A stretch of DNA of 64,000 bases. It comes from Henriciella sp. GTDB taxonomy: Bacteria; Pseudomonadota; Alphaproteobacteria; Caulobacterales; Hyphomonadaceae. The position numbers and the translations under genes were made by a program. Below the pieces are notes generated by a model. That model searched no databases, was not told the DNA's origin, and was given only the letters and a program-made list of their open reading frames with translations. The stretch lies in the NCBI GenBank assembly GCA_030066975.1, contig JASJAO010000004.1, positions 124,001 to 188,000 of the forward strand, in the 5' to 3' direction. Shown one piece after another: positions 45,579-54,479 of the stretch (positions within the stretch are counted from its first letter, which is position 1; each line of letters starts with the position of its first letter).

Positions 45579-47018
45579 ATGATCTTTGACCATGATGACG
45601 ACAAGCCAAGGGAGGAATGCGGCATTGTCGGGGTCTTCGGACACCCGGAAGCCTCTCTTCTCGTTGCCCTTGGTATGCACGCCCTTCAGCATCGTGGACA
45701 GGAAGCATGCGGCATCACCACATACGATAGCCCGAAGTTTCACACCGAGCGGCACATGGGTCTGGTCGGCGAGAATTTCACCGGAGACCTGACCGCCCGC
45801 CTGCCTGGCCGCGCCGGGATCGGACACAATCGCTATTCAACGCAGGGCCGCCCCGTCCTTCGCAACATTCAACCTATCTATGCCGATCTGGAGTCCGGCG
45901 GTTTCTCGATCGCCCATAATGGTAACCTGACCAATGCCCGCGCGCTGCGGAAGAAACTGGTTCGCCGCGGTGCCATCTTCCAGTCGACCATGGATACAGA
46001 AGTCATCCTGCACCTGCTCGCCCGTTCAGATCAGGAAACGCTGTCAGATCGCTTTCTCGACGCCATTCGCCAGATTGAAGGCGGCTTTGCCTTTGTCGGC
46101 CTGACGAACAAGAAACTGATCGGTGCGCGTGACCCGTCCGGGCTCCGCCCGCTTATTCTTGGCAAGATCGGGGAAGCGCATGTCCTTGCGTCTGAAACCT
46201 GCGCATTGGACCTGATGGGCGCGGAATTCGTCCGCGAGATCAATCCCGGTGAAGTGATCATCATCACCGCGGAGGGCGTTCGGTCCTATAATCCCTTCCC
46301 CAGCCAGCCGGTGCGGCCCTGTCTCTTCGAATATGTCTATTTTGCGCGCCCTGACAGTATTGTTCAGGGCCGTTCAGTTTATGACGTGCGTCGACGCATG
46401 GGCCATCAGCTTGCTCAGGAACATCCAGCCGATGTCGATGTCATCGTCCCGGTGCCAGATTCCGGCGTGCCCGCTGCAATTGGCTTCTCCGAACAGGCCG
46501 GTGTGCCCTTCCAACTCGGCATCATTCGCAGCCACTATGTCGGGCGCACTTTTATTCAGCCCACGCAATCGGGGCGACAGAAGGCGGTGTCGCGCAAACA
46601 CTCACCGAACAGGGCGGTACTGGAAGGCAAGCGCGTCCTGCTCGTCGACGACTCAATCGTTCGCGGCAACACGTCCCGCAAGATTGTCCAGATGGTGCGC
46701 GAGGCAGGCGCGTCGGAAATCCACTTCCGCTCGGCCAGCCCGCCAATCACCCATCAGGACTTTTACGGCATCGACATGGCCGATCGCACTGAACTTCTGG
46801 CGGCAAATCACGATCTCGACGAGATGCGCGAATATCTGAATGTCGAAAGCCTCGGCTTCATCTCCGTCAAAGGCTTGTACCGCGCCATAGGCATCGAACG
46901 CGATGAAGAATCGCCGCAATTCGCAGATCATTGTTTCACTGGCGATTATCCAACCCGACTGATTGATCATGATCTCAATCAAAGCGGCAAAGAGCGTCAG
47001 CTGTCCTTGCTGGACTAG
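45579..47018 (+). CDS. purF: Amidophosphoribosyltransferase
   Basis: PurF makes 5-phosphoribosylamine from PRPP and glutamine, the first committed step of purine synthesis. The 479-residue product has the Ntn nucleophile Cys14 in REECGIVGVFG, which implies removal of a 13-residue propeptide. The glutaminase domain is followed by the phosphoribosyltransferase motif VLLVDDSIVRGNTSRK near residue 350. It follows cvpA by 37 bases, the standard arrangement. Confidence 0.97.
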   Translation: MIFDHDDDKPREECGIVGVFGHPEASLLVALGMHALQHRGQEACGITTYDSPKFHTERHMGLVGENFTGDLTARLPGRAGIGHNRYSTQGRPVLRNIQPIYADLESGGFSIAHNGNLTNARALRKKLVRRGAIFQSTMDTEVILHLLARSDQETLSDRFLDAIRQIEGGFAFVGLTNKKLIGARDPSGLRPLILGKIGEAHVLASETCALDLMGAEFVREINPGEVIIITAEGVRSYNPFPSQPVRPCLFEYVYFARPDSIVQGRSVYDVRRRMGHQLAQEHPADVDVIVPVPDSGVPAAIGFSEQAGVPFQLGIIRSHYVGRTFIQPTQSGRQKAVSRKHSPNRAVLEGKRVLLVDDSIVRGNTSRKIVQMVREAGASEIHFRSASPPITHQDFYGIDMADRTELLAANHDLDEMREYLNVESLGFISVKGLYRAIGIERDEESPQFADHCFTGDYPTRLIDHDLNQSGKERQLSLLD

Positions 47019-47047
47019 GCGGCCTGCAGCGTCTAGGTCACGCCTCC

Positions 47048-47755
47048 ATGGATAAACGTATCACTCTCGTTACCGGCGCCTCGCAGGGCATTGGCCGGGC
47101 CGCAGCGCTCGACCTGATCAGGGCTGGCCATCACATCATCGCCCTCGCCCGGTCCAAGAAGGCCCTCGAAACGCTCGATGATGAGGCCCGCGCGCTTGGC
47201 GGCAGTATGACGCTGATCCCGTTTGATCTGAAAGACGCCGCCGCATTTGAGCCGCTCGGCCACGCGATCGCAGAGAAGTTCGGACGGCTTGATGGCCTCC
47301 TCGCCAATGCGGGTCTGCTTGGCCATATCGGTCCCCTTCAGGCCGGCGGCGAGCGGCAGTTCAATGACGTGATTGAGGTGAACTTGTCTGCCAATTGGCG
47401 TCTGATCCGCGTCCTTGATCCGCTCCTGCGCCGCTCTGACAGCCCCCGCGCGGTGTTCGTCACCTCCAGCGTGGCTGCAAACCCCCGCGCCTTCTGGGGC
47501 CCTTACCAGGCTTCAAAAGCCGGACTGGAAGCGCTGGTGCAAGCCTGGGCGCAGGAAAACGCGCAAATGCCGCTCCGCGTCAACATTTTCGACCCCGGCG
47601 GCACCCGTACCGGCATGCGCGCTGACGCGTTTCCGGGAGAAGACCCAATGACACTTCCCACCCCGGAACACGTCGCGGCGCATATCACCCCGCTGCTCGA
47701 GCCGACCGAGACAAGAACCGGCGCGGTAATCAAAGCCCGGGCGCTTTTGACCTAA
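47048..47755 (+). CDS. Short-chain dehydrogenase/reductase (SDR) family protein
   Basis: This 235-residue SDR has the nucleotide motif TGASQGIGRAAA, NAGLLG, the Ser of VTSSVAANPR and YQASKAG with catalytic Tyr and Lys. DPGGTRTGMRADAFPGEDP resembles YciK-like oxidoreductases. An SDR in this place after purF is common in alphaproteobacteria; the substrate is unknown. It ends in a 4-base overlap with the convergent cytochrome b gene. Confidence 0.9.
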   Translation: MDKRITLVTGASQGIGRAAALDLIRAGHHIIALARSKKALETLDDEARALGGSMTLIPFDLKDAAAFEPLGHAIAEKFGRLDGLLANAGLLGHIGPLQAGGERQFNDVIEVNLSANWRLIRVLDPLLRRSDSPRAVFVTSSVAANPRAFWGPYQASKAGLEALVQAWAQENAQMPLRVNIFDPGGTRTGMRADAFPGEDPMTLPTPEHVAAHITPLLEPTETRTGAVIKARALLT

Positions 47756-48426
47756 CTCCCAAACGACACGACCAACCACGCCGCACCCGCCGCGATCAGC
47801 ACCGCGATGATAAACCGGACGACTGGAACCTGCGCTGGAACATAGTCCTCTGGCACATCGGTCCGCTTTTGATCGCCGGTGACCATCGGTCCGATCAAAT
47901 TCGCGCGCAAAAGGATCCCGTAGAGCGTGATCGCAACAATATGCAACAGGATGAAAGCGATGAGAAACCGCACACTCGTTCCATGCAGATCCGCGATGTT
48001 GCGTCCGGCATCAAAAGACACAAACCGCCCGAACCAGCCCGACGCCATGCCGTCTACATCAACGGCGAACAAGCCAGACCCAACTTGAAACATCAGCAGT
48101 CCAAGCAGGGCCAGAACACTCAAGCCGCCGAGCGGATTATGTCCAAGCGCAGGCACGTAAGGCCGTTGCCCCAGCTTTCGAACATATCCAAGCACAGCGC
48201 GTGGTCTTGGCAATAAGGGAAGCAATCGCGCAGACTTCGGCCCGATCACCCCCCAGATCAGCCGATAGATCAACAGCGTCAGCAGAGCTAAGCCGATCCA
48301 TTTATGCGCAACCATATGGCCTTCACGGGCCGTCCACACCATTGCGACCACAAGTCCAACAAGCGACCAGTGACCGACGCGAACCGTCCAGTCCCAGACG
48401 CGGACCTTGATCTTCACTTCTGTCAT
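47752..48426 (-). CDS. Cytochrome b561-type membrane protein (Ni/Fe-hydrogenase b-subunit-like)
   Basis: This 224-residue inner-membrane protein has four main hydrophobic helices and histidines placed for two hemes: VRVGHWSL near residue 18, VAHKWIGL near residue 40, and LHGTSVRF and LLHIVAITLYG in the last third. It fits the cytochrome b561/b-type family (PF01292). It follows the cytochrome c' gene by 4 bases, so the pair probably passes electrons from quinol to the c'-type cytochrome. No hydrogenase genes are near. Confidence 0.88.
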   Translation of the reverse strand: MTEVKIKVRVWDWTVRVGHWSLVGLVVAMVWTAREGHMVAHKWIGLALLTLLIYRLIWGVIGPKSARLLPLLPRPRAVLGYVRKLGQRPYVPALGHNPLGGLSVLALLGLLMFQVGSGLFAVDVDGMASGWFGRFVSFDAGRNIADLHGTSVRFLIAFILLHIVAITLYGILLRANLIGPMVTGDQKRTDVPEDYVPAQVPVVRFIIAVLIAAGAAWLVVSFGS

Positions 48427-48430
48427 GGGG

Positions 48431-48937
48431 CTAGTCGTCTAGACGGAACTTGTCATGGCAGGCCCCGCAGGTCCCGCCAACGGCCTGAACGGCGGACGAA
48501 ATCGCTTCGACATCACCAGCTTCTGCAGCCACATTCAGGGCCGCTATCGCCGTTTCATAGTCCGACACTTTAGTGGCAAAATCTTCAGACTCGTCCCAAA
48601 TCACGGGCAGCGCTTCAGTCTCCACGCCGCTGTCAGGTCCTGTGCCGACCGGGAACCAATCCGCCATCCCTGCAGATACTTCGGGCAGGGCTGCCGCAGC
48701 CGTTTGGACCGCTGTTATATCTGCTGAGCCGGATTGCAACTCATCTCGAATGGTTTTGAAATTCGCGCCGATGGCTTTGTAACCGTCCTGACGCGCTTCG
48801 ATCTGCGCGCGCACTGTCATGCCATTGGGCAATATCTGCGTCCCGGCATTGGGATCAGCTGGTTCACTACCGCCACAAGCGGTTAGCGTGACAAGAGCAA
48901 CGGCTCCCGTCGCCATGGTTTTCAGAAAGTGCTGCAT
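48431..48937 (-). CDS. Cytochrome c'-type protein with lipoprotein signal
   Basis: The 168-residue product has a four-helix cytochrome c' pattern with the heme motif CGACH at residues 157-161 near the C-terminus, as expected for this class. Residues 1-21 end in a lipobox (TLTAC), so the protein is probably lipid-anchored rather than soluble. GGAGA lies 8 bases before the ATG at 48937, which is preferred over an upstream GTG. It is cotranscribed with the cytochrome b gene. Cytochromes c' often bind NO. Confidence 0.87.
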   Translation of the reverse strand: MQHFLKTMATGAVALVTLTACGGSEPADPNAGTQILPNGMTVRAQIEARQDGYKAIGANFKTIRDELQSGSADITAVQTAAAALPEVSAGMADWFPVGTGPDSGVETEALPVIWDESEDFATKVSDYETAIAALNVAAEAGDVEAISSAVQAVGGTCGACHDKFRLDD

Positions 48938-49079
48938 GCGTTCGTCTCCATTCACCGACGAGACGGTGCCACCAGGCTAAACAATCAGCAATCAAATTCG
49001 CAATTCACACAGAAGCCCCCTGTCTTCTGTACAGAATTTGGTCACGGTGTGGACGAGACGGTCCGCGCCGCTTCGATTT

Positions 49080-50603
49080 CTAATGCTTGCGGCGGGCCTT
49101 GTCGGCATAGGGATTCGCGCCCTGTCGCACGAACAAACGGATCGGCACGCCCGGCATATCAAACGCCTCTCGCAGGCCGTTGACCAGGTAACGTTTGTAC
49201 TGTTCCGGCATCTGATCACCGCGCGAGGCCATCATCACAAAGGTCGGCGGACGCGCCTTGATCTGCGCCATATAGCGCGGCTTGATCCGTTTCCCATTCA
49301 CGCTTGGCGGCGGATTGCGTTCAATCATGTAGCGTAGCCAACGATTGAGATCGCCCGTCTTCACGCGTGCGCACCAGTCATCATAGGTCTTGGCCACCGC
49401 CGGCATCAGCCGCTCCACCCGCTTGCCCGTCAGTCCCGACAGCGTGACCAGTTGCGCGCCTTTGGCCTGTGGCAACAGGGTTTTCACCCGCCGCTCCAGC
49501 TCTTTCATCGCCATGCCGTGGTTTTTGATCTTGTCCCACTTGGAGACCACAAACACCACCGCGCGGCCTTCACGCAGCGCCAGATCGGCGATCTGCAAAT
49601 CCTGTTTCTCAAACGCCTCTTCCGGCTCCATCACCAAGGCGACCACATCCGCATATTTCAGCGAGCGAACCGTCTCCCCGGTCGACATTTTCTCCAGCCG
49701 TTCCTGCACCTTCGACTTCCTGCGCAGCCCTGCCGTGTCGACCAAGCGCACTTCGCGGCCTTCCCAGGTCCAGGACAGCGTCACCGAGTCCCTGGTGATC
49801 CCGGCTTCCGGTCCGGTCAGCATCCGGTCTTCCCCGACCAGCTGATTGATCAGAGTCGACTTACCGGCATTCGGCCGACCGACAATCGCAAGCCGGATCG
49901 GTTTGACCTTTGCGGCTTGCTTGGCCTCCTCAATCGCTTCGCCTTCGCGTTCGTCATCAATCCCGGCGCGCTCCAGCGCAGAGGTCAGCTTGTCTGTCGT
50001 CAGGTTCGGATCGTCGACATCAAGACCTTCAAGCTGATCCAGAATGCCGTGATTGAAGCTCTCACCGTCTTCGTCATCGGCTTCGACCAGAGCGGCCTCA
50101 AACGCCTCTTCACCCAGCGCCTCTCGTACCGCCGAATAAAGATCGGCCATGCCTTCGCCATGGGCTCCGGAAATACCAACAGGCTCGCCAAGTCCGAGAT
50201 TCCAGGCTTCCAGAAGCCCGTCATCTCCGGCTTTGCCTTCTGCCTTGTTCGCCGCCAGAACGACCGGCAGGTCGGCCTTCCGCAGCAGCTGCGCAAACCG
50301 CTCATCCATCGCGGTCACACCGACCCGCGCATCGATCAGAAACAGGGCGAGTTCTGCCTCTCGAATAGCAATTTCGGTCTGCGCGCGCATGCGGGCTTCC
50401 AGTGAACCGTCATGCACGTCTTCAAATCCGGCTGTGTCGATCAGGATCAGTGGCAAGTCCGCCAGCCGCCCCTCCGCCTCCTTGCGGTCTCGGGTGACAC
50501 CCGGTTGATCATCCACCAGCGCCAATTGTTTACCCGCCAGCCGATTAAACAGTGTCGACTTGCCGACATTTGGTCGACCTACAATCGCAATTTTCAACGG
50601 CAT
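49080..50603 (-). CDS. der: Ribosome biogenesis GTPase Der
   Basis: Der (EngA) is a double-GTPase needed for 50S subunit maturation. The 507-residue product has two G domains (GRPNVGKST at residue 8, GRPNAGKST near residue 240) and a C-terminal KH-like domain. An acidic linker lies between the G domains. It is 39 bases after bamB on the same strand; bamB-der neighbourhood is widely conserved. Confidence 0.97.
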   Translation of the reverse strand: MPLKIAIVGRPNVGKSTLFNRLAGKQLALVDDQPGVTRDRKEAEGRLADLPLILIDTAGFEDVHDGSLEARMRAQTEIAIREAELALFLIDARVGVTAMDERFAQLLRKADLPVVLAANKAEGKAGDDGLLEAWNLGLGEPVGISGAHGEGMADLYSAVREALGEEAFEAALVEADDEDGESFNHGILDQLEGLDVDDPNLTTDKLTSALERAGIDDEREGEAIEEAKQAAKVKPIRLAIVGRPNAGKSTLINQLVGEDRMLTGPEAGITRDSVTLSWTWEGREVRLVDTAGLRRKSKVQERLEKMSTGETVRSLKYADVVALVMEPEEAFEKQDLQIADLALREGRAVVFVVSKWDKIKNHGMAMKELERRVKTLLPQAKGAQLVTLSGLTGKRVERLMPAVAKTYDDWCARVKTGDLNRWLRYMIERNPPPSVNGKRIKPRYMAQIKARPPTFVMMASRGDQMPEQYKRYLVNGLREAFDMPGVPIRLFVRQGANPYADKARRKH

Positions 50604-50642
50604 GGCGCGCCCCAGTTTACAACAGAGTACGCGCTGGTCGGC

Positions 50643-51989
50643 CTAGCGAATGGCAATCAGGCGCGCATCATCGGTCAGGACAAACAGTTTGTCCTGCACA
50701 GCAATCGGCTCGATATAGACTGGGTCGGTAAGTTTCAACCGGGCAGTCTCATTCCCGGTTTGCGGATCGAATGCCAGCAATTCGCCTTTTGAGGAGGCCG
50801 CAATGATCCGGCCGGATGCGATCAGCGGCCCCGCATAGGTGATCCGGCCCTCTTTCTTGCGTTCATTGCGGAACTTTTCCAGCTCCTGAACCCAGACAAT
50901 CTGACCTGTGGCAGCATTCACGCAGACAAGCTCGGCTTCCACGCCCAGGACGAACAGATACTCCCCGACCAGAGCCGGGGCCTGCGTCGCGCCCAGGGGC
51001 TGCTGCCAGACGCGATTGCCGGTCCGACCATCAATCGCCGCCATCACGCCGGACTGGCTCGCCGCGAATACCAGACCGCCGCCCAGAACCGGTCTGGCGC
51101 CAATATCGTTGATCGCGGAGATCGGTGTGAACTGACCTGGGCTGGCGAGCGCCTCGTTCCACAACCGGCGCCCATTCGAGGCGAGATAGGCAATGATCTC
51201 ACCTGACGAATATGGGACCACAACAATGTCTTCGATCGCGGCGACACTGGGTGAGCCCAGCACGCGGGCCGATTCGGCAATCGCCTGGTCAGACCAAACC
51301 GTCTGACCCGTTTCAAGATCCAGCGTGATAATCTCATTATTGTTCGACGACACGAACACCCGGCCATCCTTGATCGTTGGCGACCCAGTCATCGGCGCTT
51401 CGGTTCGTGTCCGCCAGAGTTCGTCACCGGATTGCCGGTCGAGTGCCGCAACAAACCCATACCCGCTGGCGACGATCAAGCGCTCGCCCTCCAGTGCAAT
51501 CCCGGAGCCGATGCCTGTGCCATCCCGGCGATTGCCCGAGTCCAGCTTTGTCACCCAGCGCCGCGATCCAGAGTCTATATCGAACGCCCGAACAGTCTGT
51601 TCAGAATCAATGACATAGATCGTGTCACTGCTCGCGACCGGGGGAGTCGTCAGGGCTGATCTTCGACTTGATCCTGCGCCCGCATCGGCGCGCCAGGCGA
51701 TTTCGAATGCACTTCCAGCCGAAATATGGCCAATCGCCTTGCTGGCGCGGCTGCCTGCCTGTTCCCAGCTTTCCACCACGCGGGGCTCAGGCAGGGTGAC
51801 TTCAACGCTGAGCATTTCCGGATCCGGCTCAAGCTTCTCATCGCCGAGCACCATGGCGATCCGCCCGGCTTTGTCTTCTTCGGCCGCGGCTTCACGCGCC
51901 TCACGTCCGCGATCCAGAATAGAACAGGACGCGAGCAGGCTGGCGCCGATCAAAACAAGGCCCAACCTGGTTGAAAAAGAGGCTGTCAT
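50643..51989 (-). CDS. bamB: Outer-membrane assembly lipoprotein BamB (PQQ-repeat beta-propeller)
   Basis: BamB assists the BAM complex in inserting beta-barrels into the outer membrane. The 448-residue product has a lipoprotein signal with lipobox ASCSIL near residue 22. About eight PQQ-type propeller blades follow (DSGSRRWVTKLD, DRQSGDELWRT, DLETGQTVWSD, DGRTGNRVWQQPLG, NAATGQIVWV). It overlaps the TPR gene by 4 bases and precedes der. Confidence 0.93.
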   Translation of the reverse strand: MTASFSTRLGLVLIGASLLASCSILDRGREAREAAAEEDKAGRIAMVLGDEKLEPDPEMLSVEVTLPEPRVVESWEQAGSRASKAIGHISAGSAFEIAWRADAGAGSSRRSALTTPPVASSDTIYVIDSEQTVRAFDIDSGSRRWVTKLDSGNRRDGTGIGSGIALEGERLIVASGYGFVAALDRQSGDELWRTRTEAPMTGSPTIKDGRVFVSSNNNEIITLDLETGQTVWSDQAIAESARVLGSPSVAAIEDIVVVPYSSGEIIAYLASNGRRLWNEALASPGQFTPISAINDIGARPVLGGGLVFAASQSGVMAAIDGRTGNRVWQQPLGATQAPALVGEYLFVLGVEAELVCVNAATGQIVWVQELEKFRNERKKEGRITYAGPLIASGRIIAASSKGELLAFDPQTGNETARLKLTDPVYIEPIAVQDKLFVLTDDARLIAIR

Positions 51990-52723
51990 TCGGTCGTCTC
52001 CTCGCCGCCGTCCAGTGCGCCTGTTTCCGGTGCTGGACTTGGGTCTTCTGGCTCGCTCGGCTCTGCACTAGCCGACGAAGCAGGCGACATTGCGGCCAAA
52101 GCCTGATCAGCGCGTTTCTGCACGCCTGGCGGAGCGTTTGCAGCAATCCGCAGATATTCAAACTCGGCGCGAGCAAAAGCCAGATCCCCTTCCGCCAACG
52201 CCTTCGCAGCGATCAACTCCAGCGCCAGGACATCGAACGCGCTGTCGTCGCCGCGCAAGCTGCCCAGCATCGCTTCTAACTCCGTACGGCTGAGATCATC
52301 CGCCAACAAATAGGCCGCTTTGAGCTTGGCCAGCTTCTCAGCCGGGCCATCGCCGCGAATCGATGCGTCGGCAAGCACATCCGCTGCAGCAGCCGCATCG
52401 CCATTCCCGTCCAGCCGCACGCGTGCCAGATAATGTGCTGCCAAAGTGGACAGGTTCAGGTCGCGCGCCAGCAATTCGTCGAACTGTTCGCCAGCGGCCT
52501 GATAATCACCTGCATTCAGGCGCTCCAGCGCGGCTTCAAAGTCGGCTGCGTTGGCTTCTGCGGCCTGCGCCCGTGAGAATGTCAGATATTCATTCAGACC
52601 TACGCCGCCCAAGAGAAGTGCCGCGCCCAGATAGGCAAAGACGCCGTACTTTCGCCAGCGCTCGGCCCACTTGTCCTGTCGGATACCCTCTTCGACTTCC
52701 TCGAAAATATCAGCCACAGGCAA
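51986..52723 (-). CDS. YfgM-like tetratricopeptide membrane protein
   Basis: The 245-residue product has a short cytoplasmic N-terminus (DIFEEVEEGIRQDKWAERWRKYG), one membrane anchor at about residues 28-46 and a periplasmic TPR-like helical domain. The tail is rich in Pro, Glu and Ser. This matches YfgM/TPR_21 proteins, which in E. coli bind the SecYEG translocon and periplasmic chaperones. Coupling to bamB supports a role in envelope-protein export. Confidence 0.86.
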   Translation of the reverse strand: MPVADIFEEVEEGIRQDKWAERWRKYGVFAYLGAALLLGGVGLNEYLTFSRAQAAEANAADFEAALERLNAGDYQAAGEQFDELLARDLNLSTLAAHYLARVRLDGNGDAAAAADVLADASIRGDGPAEKLAKLKAAYLLADDLSRTELEAMLGSLRGDDSAFDVLALELIAAKALAEGDLAFARAEFEYLRIAANAPPGVQKRADQALAAMSPASSASAEPSEPEDPSPAPETGALDGGEETTE

Positions 52724-52787
52724 TCACTCCACTGAGAATCTTAAATCAACCGTCACCCTAGCCTTGCCCATCGCGGCGAGCAACGCG

Positions 52788-53624
52788 TTAACTCCGCTTG
52801 GCGCCGGGTTTCGTCAGTTTGTACTTTTCTTCCGCGCCAGGAAACGCCCGCGCGCGTACATCCTTGGCATAGGCTTGCGCCGCCTCCGACACAACGCCGC
52901 GCAGATTCGCATATTTCCGAACAAATCGCGGGACCCAATCCGACACGCCGAGCAAGTCATCGGTAACCAAAATCTGCCCGTCACAAGCCTCAGATGCGCC
53001 AATCCCGATGGTCGGACATTTCACCGCCTTGGTGATCTGTTCGGCGAGTTCCGGCGCAACCCCCTCGACGACGATCGCAAAGGCACCGGCTTCATCGGCG
53101 GCAATCGCTTCTTCCAGAACGCCGGACCACTCTTCCTCGGTGCGTCCCTTGGCCCGAAAGCCCCCGTCGACATTGATCGCCTGCGGGCGAAGGCCGACAT
53201 GCCCCATCACTGGAATGCCCCGCGCCACGAGATGGCCGATCTGCTGGGCGGCATAGCTGCCGCTTTCAATCTTCACTGCGTGGCAGCCGGTTTCTTTCAT
53301 CACACGCGCTGCATTCAAAAAGGCCTGATCTGAATTGGTCTCATAAGACCCAAACGGCATATCCACGACGACAAAAGCCTGTTTTGATCCTCGCATGACC
53401 GCTTGCCCATGCAGGATCATCATATCCAGCGTGACCCCCACCGTGGACGGCAGCCCATGCACCACCATGCCGACACTGTCGCCCACCAGCAGCAAGTCCA
53501 CATGCGGGTCCAGCAGCGCGGCCATCGGCGCATCATAGGCGGTCAGGCAGACAAGCGGATCGCCCCCTTTGGCCTTGGCAATATCACGGACAGTTTTGCG
53601 ACGTTCCTGACTTTGTGCCGACAT
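52788..53624 (-). CDS. panB: 3-methyl-2-oxobutanoate hydroxymethyltransferase
   Basis: PanB makes ketopantoate for pantothenate and CoA. The 278-residue product has VCLTAYDAPMAALLD, the metal-binding VGDSVGMVVHG, DMPFGSYE, the catalytic Glu of VEGVAPELAEQI and TIGIGASEACDGQILV. panC is not adjacent in this window. It lies 64 bases upstream of the TPR gene on the same strand. Confidence 0.96.
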   Translation of the reverse strand: MSAQSQERRKTVRDIAKAKGGDPLVCLTAYDAPMAALLDPHVDLLLVGDSVGMVVHGLPSTVGVTLDMMILHGQAVMRGSKQAFVVVDMPFGSYETNSDQAFLNAARVMKETGCHAVKIESGSYAAQQIGHLVARGIPVMGHVGLRPQAINVDGGFRAKGRTEEEWSGVLEEAIAADEAGAFAIVVEGVAPELAEQITKAVKCPTIGIGASEACDGQILVTDDLLGVSDWVPRFVRKYANLRGVVSEAAQAYAKDVRARAFPGAEEKYKLTKPGAKRS

Positions 53625-53698
53625 AGAAAACTCACAAGATTCAAGTGTTAGGTGCCCCTAACAGATGAGCCCTGAATGGCAAACCGCAACTTTCTATG

Positions 53699-54277
53699 TC
53701 AGCTGATCACCTGAACCCCAAACAGGATCGGGTGCAGCCAGAGATAGATGGCCAAATACAGCGCCACGCCAACCGCAACGGAGGCAATGTCCGATACGGT
53801 GGAGAGCGCGCCCGCTGACGCTGCCCCGACGTCTCCACGCCGCTTTACCATGATCCGGTCAAACACGGCATAGGCCAGAAACGACCCGAACAGCAGGACA
53901 GAATTCAACTCTCCATTCGCCAGCAAATGACCAATCGCCCAGAGCTTCACCGCCACCAGCATCGGGTGTTTGGTCACTTTCTTGATTCGCCCGGTCGGGA
54001 GTTGCGACGCCACCAGCAGAATCAGGGCCGGCAGCATCAGCAAAAGATTGATGTGCTGGGTCCAGATCGGCGGCGTGTAAAGCAATCCGGCTCCCCGCGT
54101 GAGGCCGTAGCCGTATACGATCAGCACAAAGCCCGCCAAAGCCACCAGGCTGTAGACGCCCATATACGGTCCCTCGCCCATCCGCACGCGTAGATCCTGC
54201 CCCGGCGCGCGCGAGCGTATGGCACTGAACACATGTAAGCCGAAAAAAATTACCAATCCTGTGATGAACACAAACAT
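53699..54277 (-). CDS. NnrU family membrane protein
   Basis: This 192-residue inner-membrane protein has five or so hydrophobic segments. It carries the NnrU pattern FFGLHVFSAIRS, the GEGPYMGVYSLVALAG stretch and RIKKVTKHPMLVAVKLWAIGHLLANG. NnrU is linked to denitrification in some species but the family also occurs without it; related proteins include isoprenoid-type 15-cis-zeta-carotene isomerase. No denitrification gene is near. Its start is divergent from the gene at 54521. Confidence 0.87.
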   Translation of the reverse strand: MFVFITGLVIFFGLHVFSAIRSRAPGQDLRVRMGEGPYMGVYSLVALAGFVLIVYGYGLTRGAGLLYTPPIWTQHINLLLMLPALILLVASQLPTGRIKKVTKHPMLVAVKLWAIGHLLANGELNSVLLFGSFLAYAVFDRIMVKRRGDVGAASAGALSTVSDIASVAVGVALYLAIYLWLHPILFGVQVIS

Positions 54278-54321
54278 TCTCTGCCTCCCTTTTCACCCAT
54301 GTTAGGAGGGTCAGGGGGAAA

Positions 54322-54402
54322 ATGGCAATCATAGAAAATATGCTTCGATCTGAGGAGGTTACAAATGAGACCGCGTTTGGGTCTCGACAATCTCACAGAT
54401 AA
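54322..54402 (+). CDS. Possible 26-residue small ORF upstream of a secreted-protein gene
   Basis: The ORF starts MAIIENMLRSEE with a G-rich stretch 3 bases before its ATG and ends in TAA. It overlaps the next small ORF in another frame. It shows no known motif. It could be a leader peptide or chance; the long AT-rich region makes short ORFs less surprising. Confidence 0.2.
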   Translation: MAIIENMLRSEEVTNETAFGSRQSHR

Positions 54403-54442
54403 AGTTTACACTTGTAACATATATCGAGATCGACGCAAGTAA
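54365..54442 (+). CDS. Possible 25-residue small ORF with strong ribosome binding site
   Basis: GAGGAGG at 54352-54358 stands 6 bases before the ATG, an excellent Shine-Dalgarno sequence in a non-coding stretch. The product, starting MRPRLGLDNLTDK, is basic and ends RRK. The TACAnnTGTA box lies inside it. It may encode a leader peptide, or the site may belong to a different transcript. Confidence 0.3.
   Translation: MRPRLGLDNLTDKVYTCNIYRDRRK
54407..54416. promoter_or_regulatory. TACAnnTGTA box upstream of secreted-protein gene
   Basis: TACACTTGTA, extended to TTACA-CT-TGTAA, matches the BlaI/MecI/CopY operator core. It lies 104 bases before the start at 54521 and 34 bases upstream of the predicted -35. 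Its inverted copy is at 43564. Confidence 0.45.
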
Positions 54443-54450
54443 TTTATTTT

Positions 54451-54479
54451 TTAACAATAAGGGTATTGCGTTTTTCAAT
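54451..54479 (+). promoter_or_regulatory. Predicted promoter of secreted-protein gene at 54521
   Basis: TTAACA (54451-54456) and TTCAAT (54474-54479) are 17 bases apart; they match five and four of six consensus bases. The -10 is embedded in the inverted-repeat array, exactly as in the promoter at 43535-43563. Confidence 0.5.
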
